DNA from: an uncultured Rhodospirillaceae bacterium
GTDB lineage: Bacteria > Pseudomonadota > Alphaproteobacteria > UBA8366
Direction of reading: 5' to 3'
NCBI GenBank assembly: GCA_913043025.1
Contig: CAJWLM010000005.1
Location: 1 to 64,000 of the forward strand
DNA length: 64,000 bases
Made by a program: the position numbers and the translations under genes. Each line of letters starts with the position of its first letter. The first letter of the stretch is position 1. Shown one piece after another: positions 29,913 to 39,853 of the stretch. Under the pieces are notes generated by a model. The model had not been told where the DNA came from. It saw only the letters and a list, made by a program, of their open reading frames with translations, and made no database searches.

Positions 29913-31312
29913 GGCAACATTCCCCGAACATCAGTTAACTCTCCTGTCACCGCGGCTGCTGCTGCCATCGCTGGGCTTACCAGGTGTGTGCGACCCTGAC
30001 GACCTTGACGACCTTCAAAATTTCGGTTGGATGTTGATGCACAGCGCTCTCCCGGCTCCAGCCTATCAGTATTCATGGCAATACACATAGAACAGCCTGG
30101 CGAGCGCCATTCAAACCCTGCTTCAGTAAGAATTCTATCGAGGCCTTCTTCTTCCGCCTGTAGTTTTACTAATCCAGAACCAGGTACAACTATCGCGCGA
30201 ACACCATCGGATACCTTACGCCCCTTGGCAACCTCGGCCGCTGCTCTAATATCTTCAATTCGACCATTAGTACAAGAACCAATGAACACTCGATCGACTG
30301 GAATACCTGCCATATTCATACCCGCTCGCAGCCCCATGTAGTCAATTGCGCGTCGCCAACTGTCGCGAGCATCCTCGGTGGGCGCATCTGCTGGATCCGG
30401 AACCTGACTGGTAATCGGCGCTACCAATTCCGGGCTAGTCCCCCACGTCACCTGTGGCACTATTCCGCTCACATCTATTATGACTTCCTTGTCATAACTT
30501 GCGCCCTTATCTGAGGGTAAAGTCTTCCAATACGATACGGCCTGATGCCACAGATCTCCTTTTGGTGCTCGCGGACGCCCCTGAAGATAAGCAAATGTAG
30601 TATTGTCGGGGGCTACGAGACCGGCCCTAGCGCCGGCCTCTATGGTCATATTACTGACCGTCATTCGACCTTCCATTGTTAATGCTTCAATTGCCGGACC
30701 AGCATATTCTATAACGTGCCCCGTGCCCCCTGCGGTGCCTATCTTAGCTATAACAGCTAATATAAGATCTTTAGCGGAACAGCCCGCAGGTAAATCTCCA
30801 TCAACGCTAATTCGCATCGATCTAGCCGGGGCTTGGATCAAGGTTTGAGTTGCCAGCACGTGTTCAACTTCTGAGGTACCTACACCGAAAGCAAGCGCAC
30901 CAAATGCCCCATGCGTTGCCGTATGGCTGTCCCCACAAACAATGATTGTCCCAGGAAGAGTGAACCCTTGCTCAGGACCAATGACATGCACTATTCCATT
31001 TCTAGCGTCATCAACCTCGTATAGCTCGACCCCAAATTCAGCACAATTACGTCGCAGCGTATCAATCTGAAGCTGTGAGTCCTCATCTATTTTTTCATTC
31101 CAATCCGTTGGCACATTATGGTCAAGCACAGCGATCGTTGCATCGGGTCGACGAACACTGCGACCAGCTTGACGCAATCCCTCATAGGGCTGAGGCGTTG
31201 TAACCTCGTGAGTTAAGTGACGATCAATATAAAGTAGGCAGGTCCCATCCCCCTGGACATCTACCAGGTGGCTATCCCATATTTTCTCGAATAAAGTTTT
31301 CGGATCTGTCAT
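29909..31312 (-). CDS. leuC: 3-isopropylmalate dehydratase large subunit
   Basis: Aconitase-fold large subunit that isomerises isopropylmalate with a 4Fe-4S cluster. 467 aa. The N-terminus [34 protein letters not shown], cluster-binding [18 protein letters not shown] and the second cysteine pair in [13 protein letters not shown] are complete. Lies downstream of rplS, linking ribosome assembly genes with leucine biosynthesis in one minus-strand array. Confidence 0.97.
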   Translation of the reverse strand: MTDPKTLFEKIWDSHLVDVQGDGTCLLYIDRHLTHEVTTPQPYEGLRQAGRSVRRPDATIAVLDHNVPTDWNEKIDEDSQLQIDTLRRNCAEFGVELYEVDDARNGIVHVIGPEQGFTLPGTIIVCGDSHTATHGAFGALAFGVGTSEVEHVLATQTLIQAPARSMRISVDGDLPAGCSAKDLILAVIAKIGTAGGTGHVIEYAGPAIEALTMEGRMTVSNMTIEAGARAGLVAPDNTTFAYLQGRPRAPKGDLWHQAVSYWKTLPSDKGASYDKEVIIDVSGIVPQVTWGTSPELVAPITSQVPDPADAPTEDARDSWRRAIDYMGLRAGMNMAGIPVDRVFIGSCTNGRIEDIRAAAEVAKGRKVSDGVRAIVVPGSGLVKLQAEEEGLDRILTEAGFEWRSPGCSMCIAMNTDRLEPGERCASTSNRNFEGRQGRQGRTHLVSPAMAAAAAVTGELTDVRGMLP

Positions 31313-31349
31313 CTACCGCCCACGTTATGCCTTTACCTCGGGCCCCTTA

Positions 31350-31844
31350 TTATTCTTTGTCGACTTTTTCTTCATCAAGCTTTTTAGGCTCCGATGCCTG
31401 GTCTGCTGTTTCAATGTTTTGGGTAGCATCCTCGTTCACCGCAGCCACAACAGCTTCCGATACAGTCTCTTCTTGCTCACGACGATAGCTGGTATCTTCT
31501 GCGATACGAGCGGATTTACCACGCCTTCCGCGCAAATAATAAAGTTTAGCTCGGCGAACTGAGCCTCGCCGCACAACATCTATGCCGTCAATGCGCGGGC
31601 TGAGCAAAGGGAAGATTCGCTCGACCCCTTCACCATTACTAATTTTACGCACAGTAAAGGAACTATTAAGCCCTGCATTTTTACGCCCAATACACACACC
31701 TTCAAAGGCTTGTATACGTTCCCGGCTACCCTCAACAACACGTACATTTACACGCACAGTGTCTCCAGGTTTGAAACTAGGGACCGAACGTTTCTCTTGC
31801 AGCGCCGAAGTCTGACGTTCTTCAAATTTTTGGATGGTATTCAT
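31350..31844 (-). CDS. rplS: Ribosomal protein L19 with acidic C-terminal extension
   Basis: Large-subunit protein at the 30S-50S interface. The core (residues ~1-120) is normal: [49 protein letters not shown] and [16 protein letters not shown]. An additional tail of about 42 residues (~122-164), rich in Glu, Ala, Asp and Lys, is longer than in most L19 proteins. It follows trmD by 18 nt. Confidence 0.96.
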   Translation of the reverse strand: MNTIQKFEERQTSALQEKRSVPSFKPGDTVRVNVRVVEGSRERIQAFEGVCIGRKNAGLNSSFTVRKISNGEGVERIFPLLSPRIDGIDVVRRGSVRRAKLYYLRGRRGKSARIAEDTSYRREQEETVSEAVVAAVNEDATQNIETADQASEPKKLDEEKVDKE

Positions 31845-31862
31845 AATAAAATGCCTTCTATC

Positions 31863-32561
31863 TTATTGCTGTGCAGTGTAGGTAGACCAAAGGTCCGGTC
31901 TGTGATTTCGAGTAAGCCTTTCTGATTGTTCGCGTCTCCAAGCGCTAATTTTCTTATGATGCCCGGAAAGCAAAACTTCCGGAACGGAACGGCCACGCCA
32001 TACTTGCGGGCGAGTATAATGCGGGTATTCCAAAAGCCCTCTTTCGAAACTCTCTTCTAAGAGGGATTCTCCATCGCCCAAAATTCCCGGAATGAGGCGA
32101 ATACAGCAATCAATTATGGCAATGGCAGCAGGCTCTCCGCCCGAGAGCACAAAATCCCCAAGACTTACTTGGTGTGGCTTGTGCACGTCTAAAAACCGCT
32201 CGTCTATTCCCTCATAGCGCCCGCACACGAAAACGATTCCTGGACCATCAGCAAAGTCTCTCGCCATTTTCTGATCAAACGTTTTACCGCGCGGTGTTAA
32301 ATATACAACAGGTCTATCCCCAATTTCTGATATTGAACTCAACGCTGAGTCAATTACATCTGCCCTCATTACCATACCAGGCCCCCCACCGCACGGTGTA
32401 TCATCAACAGTCTTGTGTCTATCATGAGCAAATTTGCGAATATCAGTTGCCTCGAAAGACCACAAACTTCTCTCCAAAGCTTTCCCGGCAATGGACGAAC
32501 CCAACGGCCCTGGAAACATTTCTGGAAATATTGTCAGTATATCCACCTTCCAGCCTGACAT
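31863..32561 (-). CDS. trmD: tRNA (guanine37-N1)-methyltransferase
   Basis: SPOUT methyltransferase that makes m1G37 to prevent frameshifting. 232 aa. [18 protein letters not shown], the knot region [32 protein letters not shown] and [12 protein letters not shown] are all present. Its ATG overlaps the rimM stop (TAATG), so translation is coupled. Standard rpsP-rimM-trmD-rplS order. Confidence 0.97.
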   Translation of the reverse strand: MSGWKVDILTIFPEMFPGPLGSSIAGKALERSLWSFEATDIRKFAHDRHKTVDDTPCGGGPGMVMRADVIDSALSSISEIGDRPVVYLTPRGKTFDQKMARDFADGPGIVFVCGRYEGIDERFLDVHKPHQVSLGDFVLSGGEPAAIAIIDCCIRLIPGILGDGESLLEESFERGLLEYPHYTRPQVWRGRSVPEVLLSGHHKKISAWRREQSERLTRNHRPDLWSTYTAQQ

Positions 32562-33103
32562 TACAGATACTCCACGCCATTACGTTGCCCGTTTTCCCGC
32601 CCCTCGACGATTTCGGGCGGAACCACAACCAGACAACCAGCATTCATTTCTACCACTGGAAAGATTTTCCGCGTAAAGGGTAGTAAGTTTGTTTGACCAT
32701 CTGTGCCTATTATTTCAAGCACATCACCAGCTCCATATTCTTGCACCGACTTAACCCTTCCGAACACCTCGCCAGTCTCAAGTACAACGTTCAAGCCCAC
32801 TAAATCTGCATAATAAAACTCATCTTCTTCTGCTGGAGGCAAAATATCACGTTCAACATAGAGTTCCGTACCTACTAGCGCCTCGGCAGAATTACGGTCA
32901 CGCACGTCATTCACCCTTCCCAGCAGCAAACCGCGCGAATGACCAGTCACATTGATATTGTAAACATCGACGCCCGACGCATCGGTAAACGGCCCATAGG
33001 CCGGAAGGTTATCCGGGTCGGTGGTGAAACTTTTTACTCGAACCTCACCGCGCACACCATGCACGCTTGCAATGACACCCATTAGTAATCGGTCTGGATC
33101 CAT
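32561..33103 (-). CDS. rimM: Ribosome maturation factor RimM
   Basis: 16S processing / 30S head maturation factor. Start set at ATG 33103 ([20 protein letters not shown]), where homology begins; the open frame runs back over the end of rpsP, and a GTG at 33124 is an alternative. About 180 aa. The N-terminal beta-barrel motif [13 protein letters not shown] and the PRC-barrel segment [12 protein letters not shown] are present. C-terminus overlaps trmD by one base. Confidence 0.93.
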   Translation of the reverse strand: MDPDRLLMGVIASVHGVRGEVRVKSFTTDPDNLPAYGPFTDASGVDVYNINVTGHSRGLLLGRVNDVRDRNSAEALVGTELYVERDILPPAEEDEFYYADLVGLNVVLETGEVFGRVKSVQEYGAGDVLEIIGTDGQTNLLPFTRKIFPVVEMNAGCLVVVPPEIVEGRENGQRNGVEYL

Positions 33104-33131
33104 ATCGATCGCTTCGCTTGACACTGTTAGC

Positions 33132-33725
33132 TTATCCCTCTTTCTTTTCAGAAACTGCGCCAGCTTCACTATCCGAAGAATCTTTTTGATCTTCAAGCTT
33201 ACCTTCTTCAGATTTGGTCTCTTCCGCAACAGCACCCTCAGTTTTGCCTTCATCAGAAACGGAGGCGTTGCCCGAAGCGGATACAGCATCGGCTGGAAGT
33301 TTGTCTTCTTGAGATTGTTCCGCAGCGGGCTCCTGATCGGAGGTGACTTCTTCTCGTGGGGTTTCAGCCGCAGTGTCTTCTGCTGCCTTCCTTTTTTCCT
33401 CCTGCGCTGCTAGACGCTCTAACGTTTTAGCACGAGGCTTATCTTTCTTAGTTTGAGAGGGGATTACCGGTGCCGGCCGCATGTCTGCAGCTGCGAGCAT
33501 ACGAGCTATGCGCGTCGACGGTGTCGCGCCAATCGAGAGCCAATGTTCGATGCGCTCGCTCACCAGAACCACACGCGCAGGATCATCCTTCGGTAACATT
33601 GGATTATAGGTCCCCAATTTCTCTATGAACCGGCCATCTCTGGGCATCCGTGAATCCGCCACCACAATCCGGTAAAATGGGCGTTTTTTCGCCCCGCCTC
33701 GTGTTAATCGTATACGTAATGACAT
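33132..33725 (-). CDS. rpsP: Ribosomal protein S16 with long acidic low-complexity tail
   Basis: Small-subunit protein. The S16 core (residues ~1-85) is ordinary: [40 protein letters not shown] and [12 protein letters not shown]. From about residue 110 to 197 it continues into a Glu/Ala/Ser/Asp-rich, presumably disordered tail. S16 is normally 80-110 aa, so the protein is nearly doubled. Some alphaproteobacterial S16 proteins have extensions of this type, though this one is long. Upstream of rimM. Confidence 0.95.
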   Translation of the reverse strand: MSLRIRLTRGGAKKRPFYRIVVADSRMPRDGRFIEKLGTYNPMLPKDDPARVVLVSERIEHWLSIGATPSTRIARMLAAADMRPAPVIPSQTKKDKPRAKTLERLAAQEEKRKAAEDTAAETPREEVTSDQEPAAEQSQEDKLPADAVSASGNASVSDEGKTEGAVAEETKSEEGKLEDQKDSSDSEAGAVSEKKEG

Positions 33726-33773
33726 AATAATTTCTTTCCTCGGCTTTCGATTACTAAGTGTTGTAGTTACAAG

Positions 33774-35150
33774 TTATACGCCGCCAAAACCGGGCGGGAA
33801 ACCAGGCATTCCAAGTCCAGAAAGGCCATGTCGCGATAACCCTTTATTACCCATTTTACCCATCTTTTTCATCATTTTATTTAATGTTGTTAGTTGTTTG
33901 AGCAACTTATTGACCTCTTGTACCGTAGTGCCCGAACCAGCGGCAATACGACGTTTCCTAGACGCTTGTATTAGTTTTGGCTTCAATCGTTCTCTTGATG
34001 TCATAGATTGAATGATTGCCTGCTGGTGCAAAATCATCTTTTCATCGACATTCGCCTCAGTCATTTGCTTTTTCATCTTGCCAACACCTGGGAGCATGCC
34101 CATTAAACCTGAAAGGCCTCCCATATTGGTGACTTGACGAAGTTGATCAGCCATATCGTTGAAATCCATTTGTCCCTTTTTTGCTTTAGCCGCCAGCCTT
34201 TCAGCTTCTTCCTCCTCAACACTTTCATTGACTCGTTCCACCAAGCTGACCACATCACCCATACCAAGAATGCGTCCTGCAATACGCTCAGGGTGAAAGT
34301 TTTCTATTGCATCAAGCTTTTCGCCAGTCCCTATGAGCTTAATAGGGCAACCAGTGGTTGCGCGCATCGAAAGCGCTGCACCTCCACGAGAGTCACCATC
34401 AACCCGCGTCAAGATAATTCCTGTAAGATCAAGCCGTTGTTTAAATTGTTCAGCTGTATTAACGGCATCTTGACCAGTCATAGCATCGGCAATTAGCAAT
34501 GTTTCTATCGGCTTGACCTGAGCATAGATGGCTGCCAATTCGGCCATCAAAGCTTCATCAATAGCAAGACGGCCTGCCGTATCCAGCATAACTGCATCAT
34601 AGCCACCAAGCGATCCAGCCTGCATCGCGCGTTTGGTGATTTCTATGGGAGGTTGACCCTCTATTATAGGCAGAGTCGTAATTCCTGCTTGTTCGCCCAG
34701 TATTTTAAGCTGTTCCTGTGCTGCCGGTCTGGCAACATCAAGCGAGGCCATCAAGACCTTTTGGTTTTCTTTTTCGATTAAGTACTGACTGATTTTTGCA
34801 CTGGTTGTTGTTTTCCCTGAACCTTGAAGACCCACCATTAGATAAGCTCCCGGTGGATTTAGAGGGATTTGTAATTTTATATCGTCGCTTCCCAGAATTT
34901 CGACCAAGGCATCGTGCACTACCTTGATGACCATTTGACCCGGAGTTACTGATTTCAGAACCTTCTCGCCAACGGCTTCTGATTTTACTTTTTTTATGAG
35001 ATCGCGCGCTACAGGCAATGCCACATCGGCCTCTAATAAGGCAATTCGAACATCGCGCAGGGCCAAGTCGACATCGTTTTCTTTTAATGTACCGCGGCGT
35101 TTAAGACCTTCAAAGACCTCATTCAACCGTCCTGATAAAGAATCGAACAT
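33774..35150 (-). CDS. ffh: Signal recognition particle protein Ffh
   Basis: SRP54 GTPase that binds signal peptides and docks with FtsY (encoded about 2.3 kb away on the other strand). Start ATG 35150 (MFDSLSGRLNEVFEGLKRRG); 13 upstream residues in the frame lack support. 458 aa. N domain, G1 GLQGSGKTTTSAK, VDTAGR-type motif in VMLDTAGRLAIDEAL, TRVDGDSRGGAAL, and a Met- and Gly-rich C-terminal M domain (from ~325) with the RKRRIAAGSGTTVQEVN signature. Confidence 0.97.
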   Translation of the reverse strand: MFDSLSGRLNEVFEGLKRRGTLKENDVDLALRDVRIALLEADVALPVARDLIKKVKSEAVGEKVLKSVTPGQMVIKVVHDALVEILGSDDIKLQIPLNPPGAYLMVGLQGSGKTTTSAKISQYLIEKENQKVLMASLDVARPAAQEQLKILGEQAGITTLPIIEGQPPIEITKRAMQAGSLGGYDAVMLDTAGRLAIDEALMAELAAIYAQVKPIETLLIADAMTGQDAVNTAEQFKQRLDLTGIILTRVDGDSRGGAALSMRATTGCPIKLIGTGEKLDAIENFHPERIAGRILGMGDVVSLVERVNESVEEEEAERLAAKAKKGQMDFNDMADQLRQVTNMGGLSGLMGMLPGVGKMKKQMTEANVDEKMILHQQAIIQSMTSRERLKPKLIQASRKRRIAAGSGTTVQEVNKLLKQLTTLNKMMKKMGKMGNKGLSRHGLSGLGMPGFPPGFGGV

Positions 35151-35388
35151 GACTGCTGTCACCCAAACATTTATACCAAAATCCAACAAACGCTAGTGAG
35201 CGAAACTCGCGGACTAACGGGGCCCCTCAAGACCAATGTTATCTTAACAAGAAAATTTAGCGCGGAAGGTGTACGATTGGCAGACGCCGAAGTCAAGAAG
35301 CATCCATCTAATTTTCGATTCTTAAATCATTGGACTTTAAACCTTTTCGGGCCATAAATGGGCCACAAAAATGGAATAGGAAGCAATA

Positions 35389-36216
35389 ATGGCATCATTC
35401 GTCAAAATGCATGGGCTAGGAAACGATTTTGTCGTTATAGATCAGAGAAAAGAAACCGAAGGAACCCATTGGATTTCTGCAGACCAAATCCGCCTAATTA
35501 GTGATCGACGTCGCGGCGTAGGATGCGACCAAGTAGTTTTTATTTATCCAGCCAGAAGCTTTGAAGCATCTGCGCGATTGCGATTTTTTAATGCCGACGG
35601 AAGTGAATCAGATGCCTGTGGAAATGCCTCCCGTTGTGTTGCCTCTCATCTAATGACTTTATCAAACAACTCAGAAGTTACCTTGGAGACCAACAACAGC
35701 ATTCTTCACGCTACTCTTAAGCCAGATAACCTAGTAACTATCGACATGGGATCACCCAAACTTGAATGGACTGATATACCCATATCGGAACCATGCGATA
35801 CCCTCCATTTACCTGTTTTAGAAGGTGAACTCAGTGACCCGGTCGGGGTCAGCATGGGTAACCCGCATTGTATATTTATTGTGGAAGATGCAGAGAAAGT
35901 AAATTTGACAGAAGCCGGCCCCAAGATTGAGAATAATGCGTTATTTCCCGCCCGAACTAATGTTGGGGTGGTCAGCAAACTTTCAGCTAGTAGTTTTAGA
36001 CTTCGCGTCTGGGAAAGAGGGGCTGGAGTCACAGAGTCATGTGGAACCGGCGCATGCGCAGCCGCGGTAGCTATCCATAGACGAGAAATCGGTGGACGTG
36101 AGGTAATGATCGAAATGGATGGAGGTCAATTAAGAATTTATTGGCGAAAAGAGGATGACCACGTTTTATTAACAGGACCAGTCGAAACAAGCTTTATTGG
36201 CGAGTTAAAGCTATGA
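35389..36216 (+). CDS. dapF: Diaminopimelate epimerase
   Basis: Converts LL-DAP to meso-DAP for lysine and peptidoglycan. 275 aa. Both catalytic cysteines are present: in DACGNASRCVASH and in ESCGTGACAAAVA. MHGLGNDFVVID near the N-terminus and MGNPHCIFIV are family motifs. The ATG follows AGGAAGCAAT. Stop overlaps the mtaB start by ATGA. The ~240 nt between it and ffh is a divergent promoter region. Confidence 0.97.
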   Translation: MASFVKMHGLGNDFVVIDQRKETEGTHWISADQIRLISDRRRGVGCDQVVFIYPARSFEASARLRFFNADGSESDACGNASRCVASHLMTLSNNSEVTLETNNSILHATLKPDNLVTIDMGSPKLEWTDIPISEPCDTLHLPVLEGELSDPVGVSMGNPHCIFIVEDAEKVNLTEAGPKIENNALFPARTNVGVVSKLSASSFRLRVWERGAGVTESCGTGACAAAVAIHRREIGGREVMIEMDGGQLRIYWRKEDDHVLLTGPVETSFIGELKL

Positions 36217-37478
36217 TGAGCAAACGAAGTCAGTCCGATGTTATAACGTTCGGCTGCCGCTTAAACGCATTCGAAAGCCAAGTAATGAAAGATAATTTGA
36301 GTGTGTCGGCGAATGAGAATACCGTAGTGTTCAATACCTGCGCGGTCACTGCAGAAGCGGAAAGACAAGCTCGACAGGCTATTCGCAAAGTGAGGCGTGA
36401 GCGTCCAGATGCTCATATCGTTGTAACTGGCTGCGCAGCACAAATCAAACCGGAGCGGTATGCATCGATGGACGAGGTTGATCTCGTCCTAGGTAATATT
36501 GAAAAACTTCAACCAAGTGCCTTTGCAACTCAGCAGAAAGAAAAGGTTCAGGTTGACGATATTATGTTAGCCACAGAGACCGCAAGCCATCTTATTACTG
36601 GTTTAGAAAACAGGGCCCGCGCCTTTGTGCAGATTCAGAATGGCTGCGATCACCGCTGTACCTTTTGCGTAATACCTTTTGGCCGAGGCAATAGCCGTTC
36701 GGTGCCAATAGGCGTCATAGCTCAACAAATCCACAAATTAGTGGAGGCCGGGTATCACGAGGTAGTTCTTACTGGCGTAGATATAACGTCATATGGAGCT
36801 GACCTCCCCGGGAAACCAGGTCTGGGGCAGTTGGTACGTAGACTTTTGCGACAAGTCCCTGACCTATCTCGTCTTCGCCTCTCATCAATAGACTCTTTTG
36901 AGGTCGATGACGCGCTTATGCGCACACTTGCGGAGGAACAGCGCTTAATGCCGCACCTACATCTGTCTCTACAATCTGGCAGTGACATGATCCTTAAACG
37001 GATGAAGCGCCGCCATACTAGGCTCGATGCTATTCGCACATGCCAAATGATAAAAAATTTGAGGCCCGATATAGTATTTGGTGCAGATCTGATTGCAGGC
37101 TTTCCAACAGAAACGGATGAGATGTTCAATGATAGCCTTTCTTTAATAAACGATTGTGGCCTAACTTGGCTTCATGTCTTTCCGTATTCGGCCCGCCCAG
37201 GCACACCAGCGGCGCGAATGCCCCAACATCCAAAAAAACTCCGCCAGGAACGGGCAGCAATGCTTCGCAAGGCTGGCAAAAAAGCCGAGCAAACTTTTTT
37301 TTCTAGTTTACTAGGAAAAAAAGCCCGCGTGATTGTCGAACAAAGTAAGCATGGCCGGACCGAGCAATTTGCTCCCATTTTACTTGACCAAGAGGCACCA
37401 GAGGGCGCGCTTCTTGAAGTCAAAATCACTGGAGTTTACAAAAATAGACTCACAGCTGAAGTGCAAGGTGCAGCATGA
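36213..37478 (+). CDS. mtaB: tRNA t6A37 methylthiotransferase MtaB
   Basis: Radical-SAM enzyme making ms2t6A in ANN-decoding tRNAs. 421 aa. The N-terminal MTTase domain has the three cluster cysteines (TFGCRLNAFES, FNTCAV, VTGCAAQ); the radical-SAM cluster is CDHRCTFCVIPFGRG. SLQSGSDMILKRMKRRHT and the C-terminal TRAM-like region (EVKITGVYKNRLTAEV) complete it. Overlaps dapF and ftsY by four bases each (ATGA), so the trio is a tightly coupled operon. ATG 36216 is an equally possible start. Confidence 0.95.
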   Translation: MMSKRSQSDVITFGCRLNAFESQVMKDNLSVSANENTVVFNTCAVTAEAERQARQAIRKVRRERPDAHIVVTGCAAQIKPERYASMDEVDLVLGNIEKLQPSAFATQQKEKVQVDDIMLATETASHLITGLENRARAFVQIQNGCDHRCTFCVIPFGRGNSRSVPIGVIAQQIHKLVEAGYHEVVLTGVDITSYGADLPGKPGLGQLVRRLLRQVPDLSRLRLSSIDSFEVDDALMRTLAEEQRLMPHLHLSLQSGSDMILKRMKRRHTRLDAIRTCQMIKNLRPDIVFGADLIAGFPTETDEMFNDSLSLINDCGLTWLHVFPYSARPGTPAARMPQHPKKLRQERAAMLRKAGKKAEQTFFSSLLGKKARVIVEQSKHGRTEQFAPILLDQEAPEGALLEVKITGVYKNRLTAEVQGAA

Positions 37479-38407
37479 GCTCGGAGAGCTGGCTTAGTAG
37501 ATTACGCAAAGGACTTTCCAAATCCTCTTCCCGTCTGACAGAGGGGGTGACAGCTGTTCTCACTGGTCGTCGGCTTGATGCAGAGGCAATAGAAGAGCTA
37601 GAAGAAACCCTAATTTTAGCTGACTTAGGTCCTTCTATGGCCTCCCGCCTCGCCAGAACCCTTAGTCAAAAACGTTTTGAAAAGAATGTGGAGTCTCGTG
37701 AGGTGCTTCGTTTCTTGACAGGCCTGATAACCGAAGTTCTGGAGCCGATTGCTACACCACTCATATATAGGTCCGATAAAAAACCTCACATCATTTTAAC
37801 TGTCGGTGTTAATGGGTCAGGTAAAACGACAACTGTTGGGAAACTCGCACAGCAACACACAAAAAAAGGCAGAAAGGTCATGTTAGCGGCTGCTGACACC
37901 TTTCGTGCTGCGGCAGTCGAACAGCTAGAGGTATGGGGCAATCGCACCTGTAGCACAGTTGTTTCTGCCGAAACAGGGGCCGACGCAGCAAGCCTCGCTT
38001 ACAAGTCAATTGAACAAGCTAAGTCAGATGGCACCCAAGTTTTACTCATTGACACGGCCGGCCGCCTACACAACAAAGGCAACCTAATGGCCGAGCTGGA
38101 AAAAATTGTCCGTGTCATAAAAAAAATTGATCCGGAAGCACCCCACGACTGTGTTTTAGTGCTAGACGCTACCACAGGTCAAAACGCTATCGCCCAGGTC
38201 GAATTTTTTCAAAAAACGGCTCCTATTACAGGCCTTATCGTCACCAAGCTTGATGGCAGCGCCAAAGGCGGAGTGCTCGTAGCTCTAGCTGACAAGTTCA
38301 AAATCCCCGTGCACGCTGTAGGCGTAGGGGAAACAGCCGAAGATCTGCAACCTTTTGAAGCTCATGATTTTGCCGAAAGCCTTGTGGGGTTGGAAATTGA
38401 GTGTTGA
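37475..38407 (+). CDS. ftsY: SRP receptor FtsY
   Basis: Membrane-associated SRP GTPase that receives Ffh-ribosome complexes. 310 aa, with only a short amphipathic N-terminus and no acidic A domain, as is normal for many alphaproteobacteria. N domain residues ~1-85; G1 [56 protein letters not shown]; and [12 protein letters not shown] near the end. Third gene of dapF-mtaB-ftsY. Confidence 0.97.
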   Translation: MSSESWLSRLRKGLSKSSSRLTEGVTAVLTGRRLDAEAIEELEETLILADLGPSMASRLARTLSQKRFEKNVESREVLRFLTGLITEVLEPIATPLIYRSDKKPHIILTVGVNGSGKTTTVGKLAQQHTKKGRKVMLAAADTFRAAAVEQLEVWGNRTCSTVVSAETGADAASLAYKSIEQAKSDGTQVLLIDTAGRLHNKGNLMAELEKIVRVIKKIDPEAPHDCVLVLDATTGQNAIAQVEFFQKTAPITGLIVTKLDGSAKGGVLVALADKFKIPVHAVGVGETAEDLQPFEAHDFAESLVGLEIEC

Positions 38408-38417
38408 TTTGGAATTC

Positions 38418-38672
38418 CTAAACAAGGACGTTCAGATAGAAACCGCGGAGGGCAACGGTTTCTTGAGGTCGACCCTCAATATCAATTGCCAACAATCTAG
38501 CTAACCGCAAAAGAGCACCTTCAATATCACTCGGATCAAAGTTCCCATGCTGTTTGGGCAACATGGGCTTTTCTAGTTCATTCCCTGCCGTTCCACTGGC
38601 CAGAGTGCGATTTGGGGTTATACCTTTTGGGGTTATACTTGACTTTTCTATTTTTGGCCCGTTACCAACCAT
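38418..38672 (-). CDS. Small hypothetical protein
   Basis: 84-codon frame, convergent with ftsY and separated from it by 10 nt. Residues ~1-40 are polar and look disordered; residues ~45-65 (DPSDIEGALLRLARLLA) form a plausible amphipathic helix. No family recognised and no strong ribosome binding site (GAGAT about 9 nt upstream of ATG). It follows the JmjC pair on the same strand after 44 nt and could be their third gene, but coding status is uncertain. Confidence 0.4.
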   Translation of the reverse strand: MVGNGPKIEKSSITPKGITPNRTLASGTAGNELEKPMLPKQHGNFDPSDIEGALLRLARLLAIDIEGRPQETVALRGFYLNVLV

Positions 38673-38716
38673 TTATTAGATCTCTACGAAGTTGTTCATA
38701 ACAATACTCCCGCAAG

Positions 38717-39853
38717 CTACCCTATCTGTTCGATAGCACTCATTTTAATTAATATTCGTAACTCATTGTTGATGTCTCTATCAGGAAAAGCCTCAGCGAA
38801 CTCACTGTCGGTAAACCAGTCTCTGCCGCATAGCCAATCCCGGATCAATGAATCTTCACCAAGAAGACTGCCGGCATCCTCAACCTTAAAGGTAGAAACC
38901 CTTCCGGCAAAAGGCATGTCGTAGGCTGGAAAACTCTCCTGAACGGCAGCATTTTTTTGATGGTTGCAAATCAACTGTTTCGCTTCGCAACCAGAGATAA
39001 TTTCTTCCAAACGCTTACCAAGCATGGCCAAGTGGCTTTTTAGGGCATCTTTCTGATCGTAGTGAGGCAGTGGCTTATTGAACAAAGGGTCATGTTCAAG
39101 CTGCGCCTTAACCACGTCAAACACATTTACACCCACTAATGGTACAATACCAAATGTCAGATGCAAACTAGCCTCACTTGAAGCAATAGCGTCGTGATAC
39201 TGACCACGTGGGATGTAAAGGAAATCACCGGGAGTTAACTCCACCTTCTCAGTACAGTCTCCTTTAAGCCTTTCATTTTCCTCAGCACCCAATTTAAACA
39301 CGTAAGGGGAACTCGATAAGGGCTTCTCATAAAAGCCTTCATAAAGATTCCAAAATTTACGACCAGCTATCTGAAGCACAAAAACATCAGTCCCATCAAA
39401 ATGAGTGGCAAACCCCTGACTAGCTTGCCAAGAGCAATAAATATTGCACTTAACCTGAGCTCTAAATTGCAGTTGCAAACAACCGGCAACACCGGAAAGT
39501 TCGGGTGTGAGTGTATCTGCATGATTGAGCACTAATGTTGCACCATCTTCCAGGTGTTTGTGAATTAGTTCCGGTACCGGACGCTGAATTACGTGCCCAT
39601 CACGGTCCGTCTCAACCACACAATAAGTTTTTGGGTCCAATGTTGGCCCCTGTTTAGCAAGCGTCAGCAAACGACCCGTCCAAAGTGTGCTATCGGCTAA
39701 CAGTTCATTGATTGCATCCCATGAAGCAACATCCTCAAATTTATCATCATTACCTGCAACATAGAGATGAGCCTTCCCACGATAATCCAACTCAAATTTT
39801 TCTCGAGTAACAGGTGAAATGAGGTCGGCAAAACGGCGTATGGTCTTACTCAT
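38717..39853 (-). CDS. JmjC/cupin-type Fe(II)/2-oxoglutarate oxygenase-like protein
   Basis: 378 aa from ATG 39853, which overlaps the upstream gene by ATGA. Resembles bacterial JmjC cupin proteins of the ROXA/YcfD type (ribosomal protein hydroxylases). The iron triad looks complete: H151-F-D153 in ATHFDGTDVFVLQIAGRKFW and H220 in PRGQYHDAIA; the fold continues with ELTPGDFLYIPRGQYH and LHLTFGI, then a C-terminal winged-helix-like region (~285-378). It probably hydroxylates a protein side chain, but the substrate is not predictable. It is a diverged tandem copy of the gene upstream, sharing order and length. Confidence 0.8.
   Translation of the reverse strand: MSKTIRRFADLISPVTREKFELDYRGKAHLYVAGNDDKFEDVASWDAINELLADSTLWTGRLLTLAKQGPTLDPKTYCVVETDRDGHVIQRPVPELIHKHLEDGATLVLNHADTLTPELSGVAGCLQLQFRAQVKCNIYCSWQASQGFATHFDGTDVFVLQIAGRKFWNLYEGFYEKPLSSSPYVFKLGAEENERLKGDCTEKVELTPGDFLYIPRGQYHDAIASSEASLHLTFGIVPLVGVNVFDVVKAQLEHDPLFNKPLPHYDQKDALKSHLAMLGKRLEEIISGCEAKQLICNHQKNAAVQESFPAYDMPFAGRVSTFKVEDAGSLLGEDSLIRDWLCGRDWFTDSEFAEAFPDRDINNELRILIKMSAIEQIG

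Noticed and set aside
29547-29999. 150-residue plus-strand frame with a hydrophobic stretch
   Set aside because: It is antisense to leuD and leuC and has no start signal; shadow of those genes.
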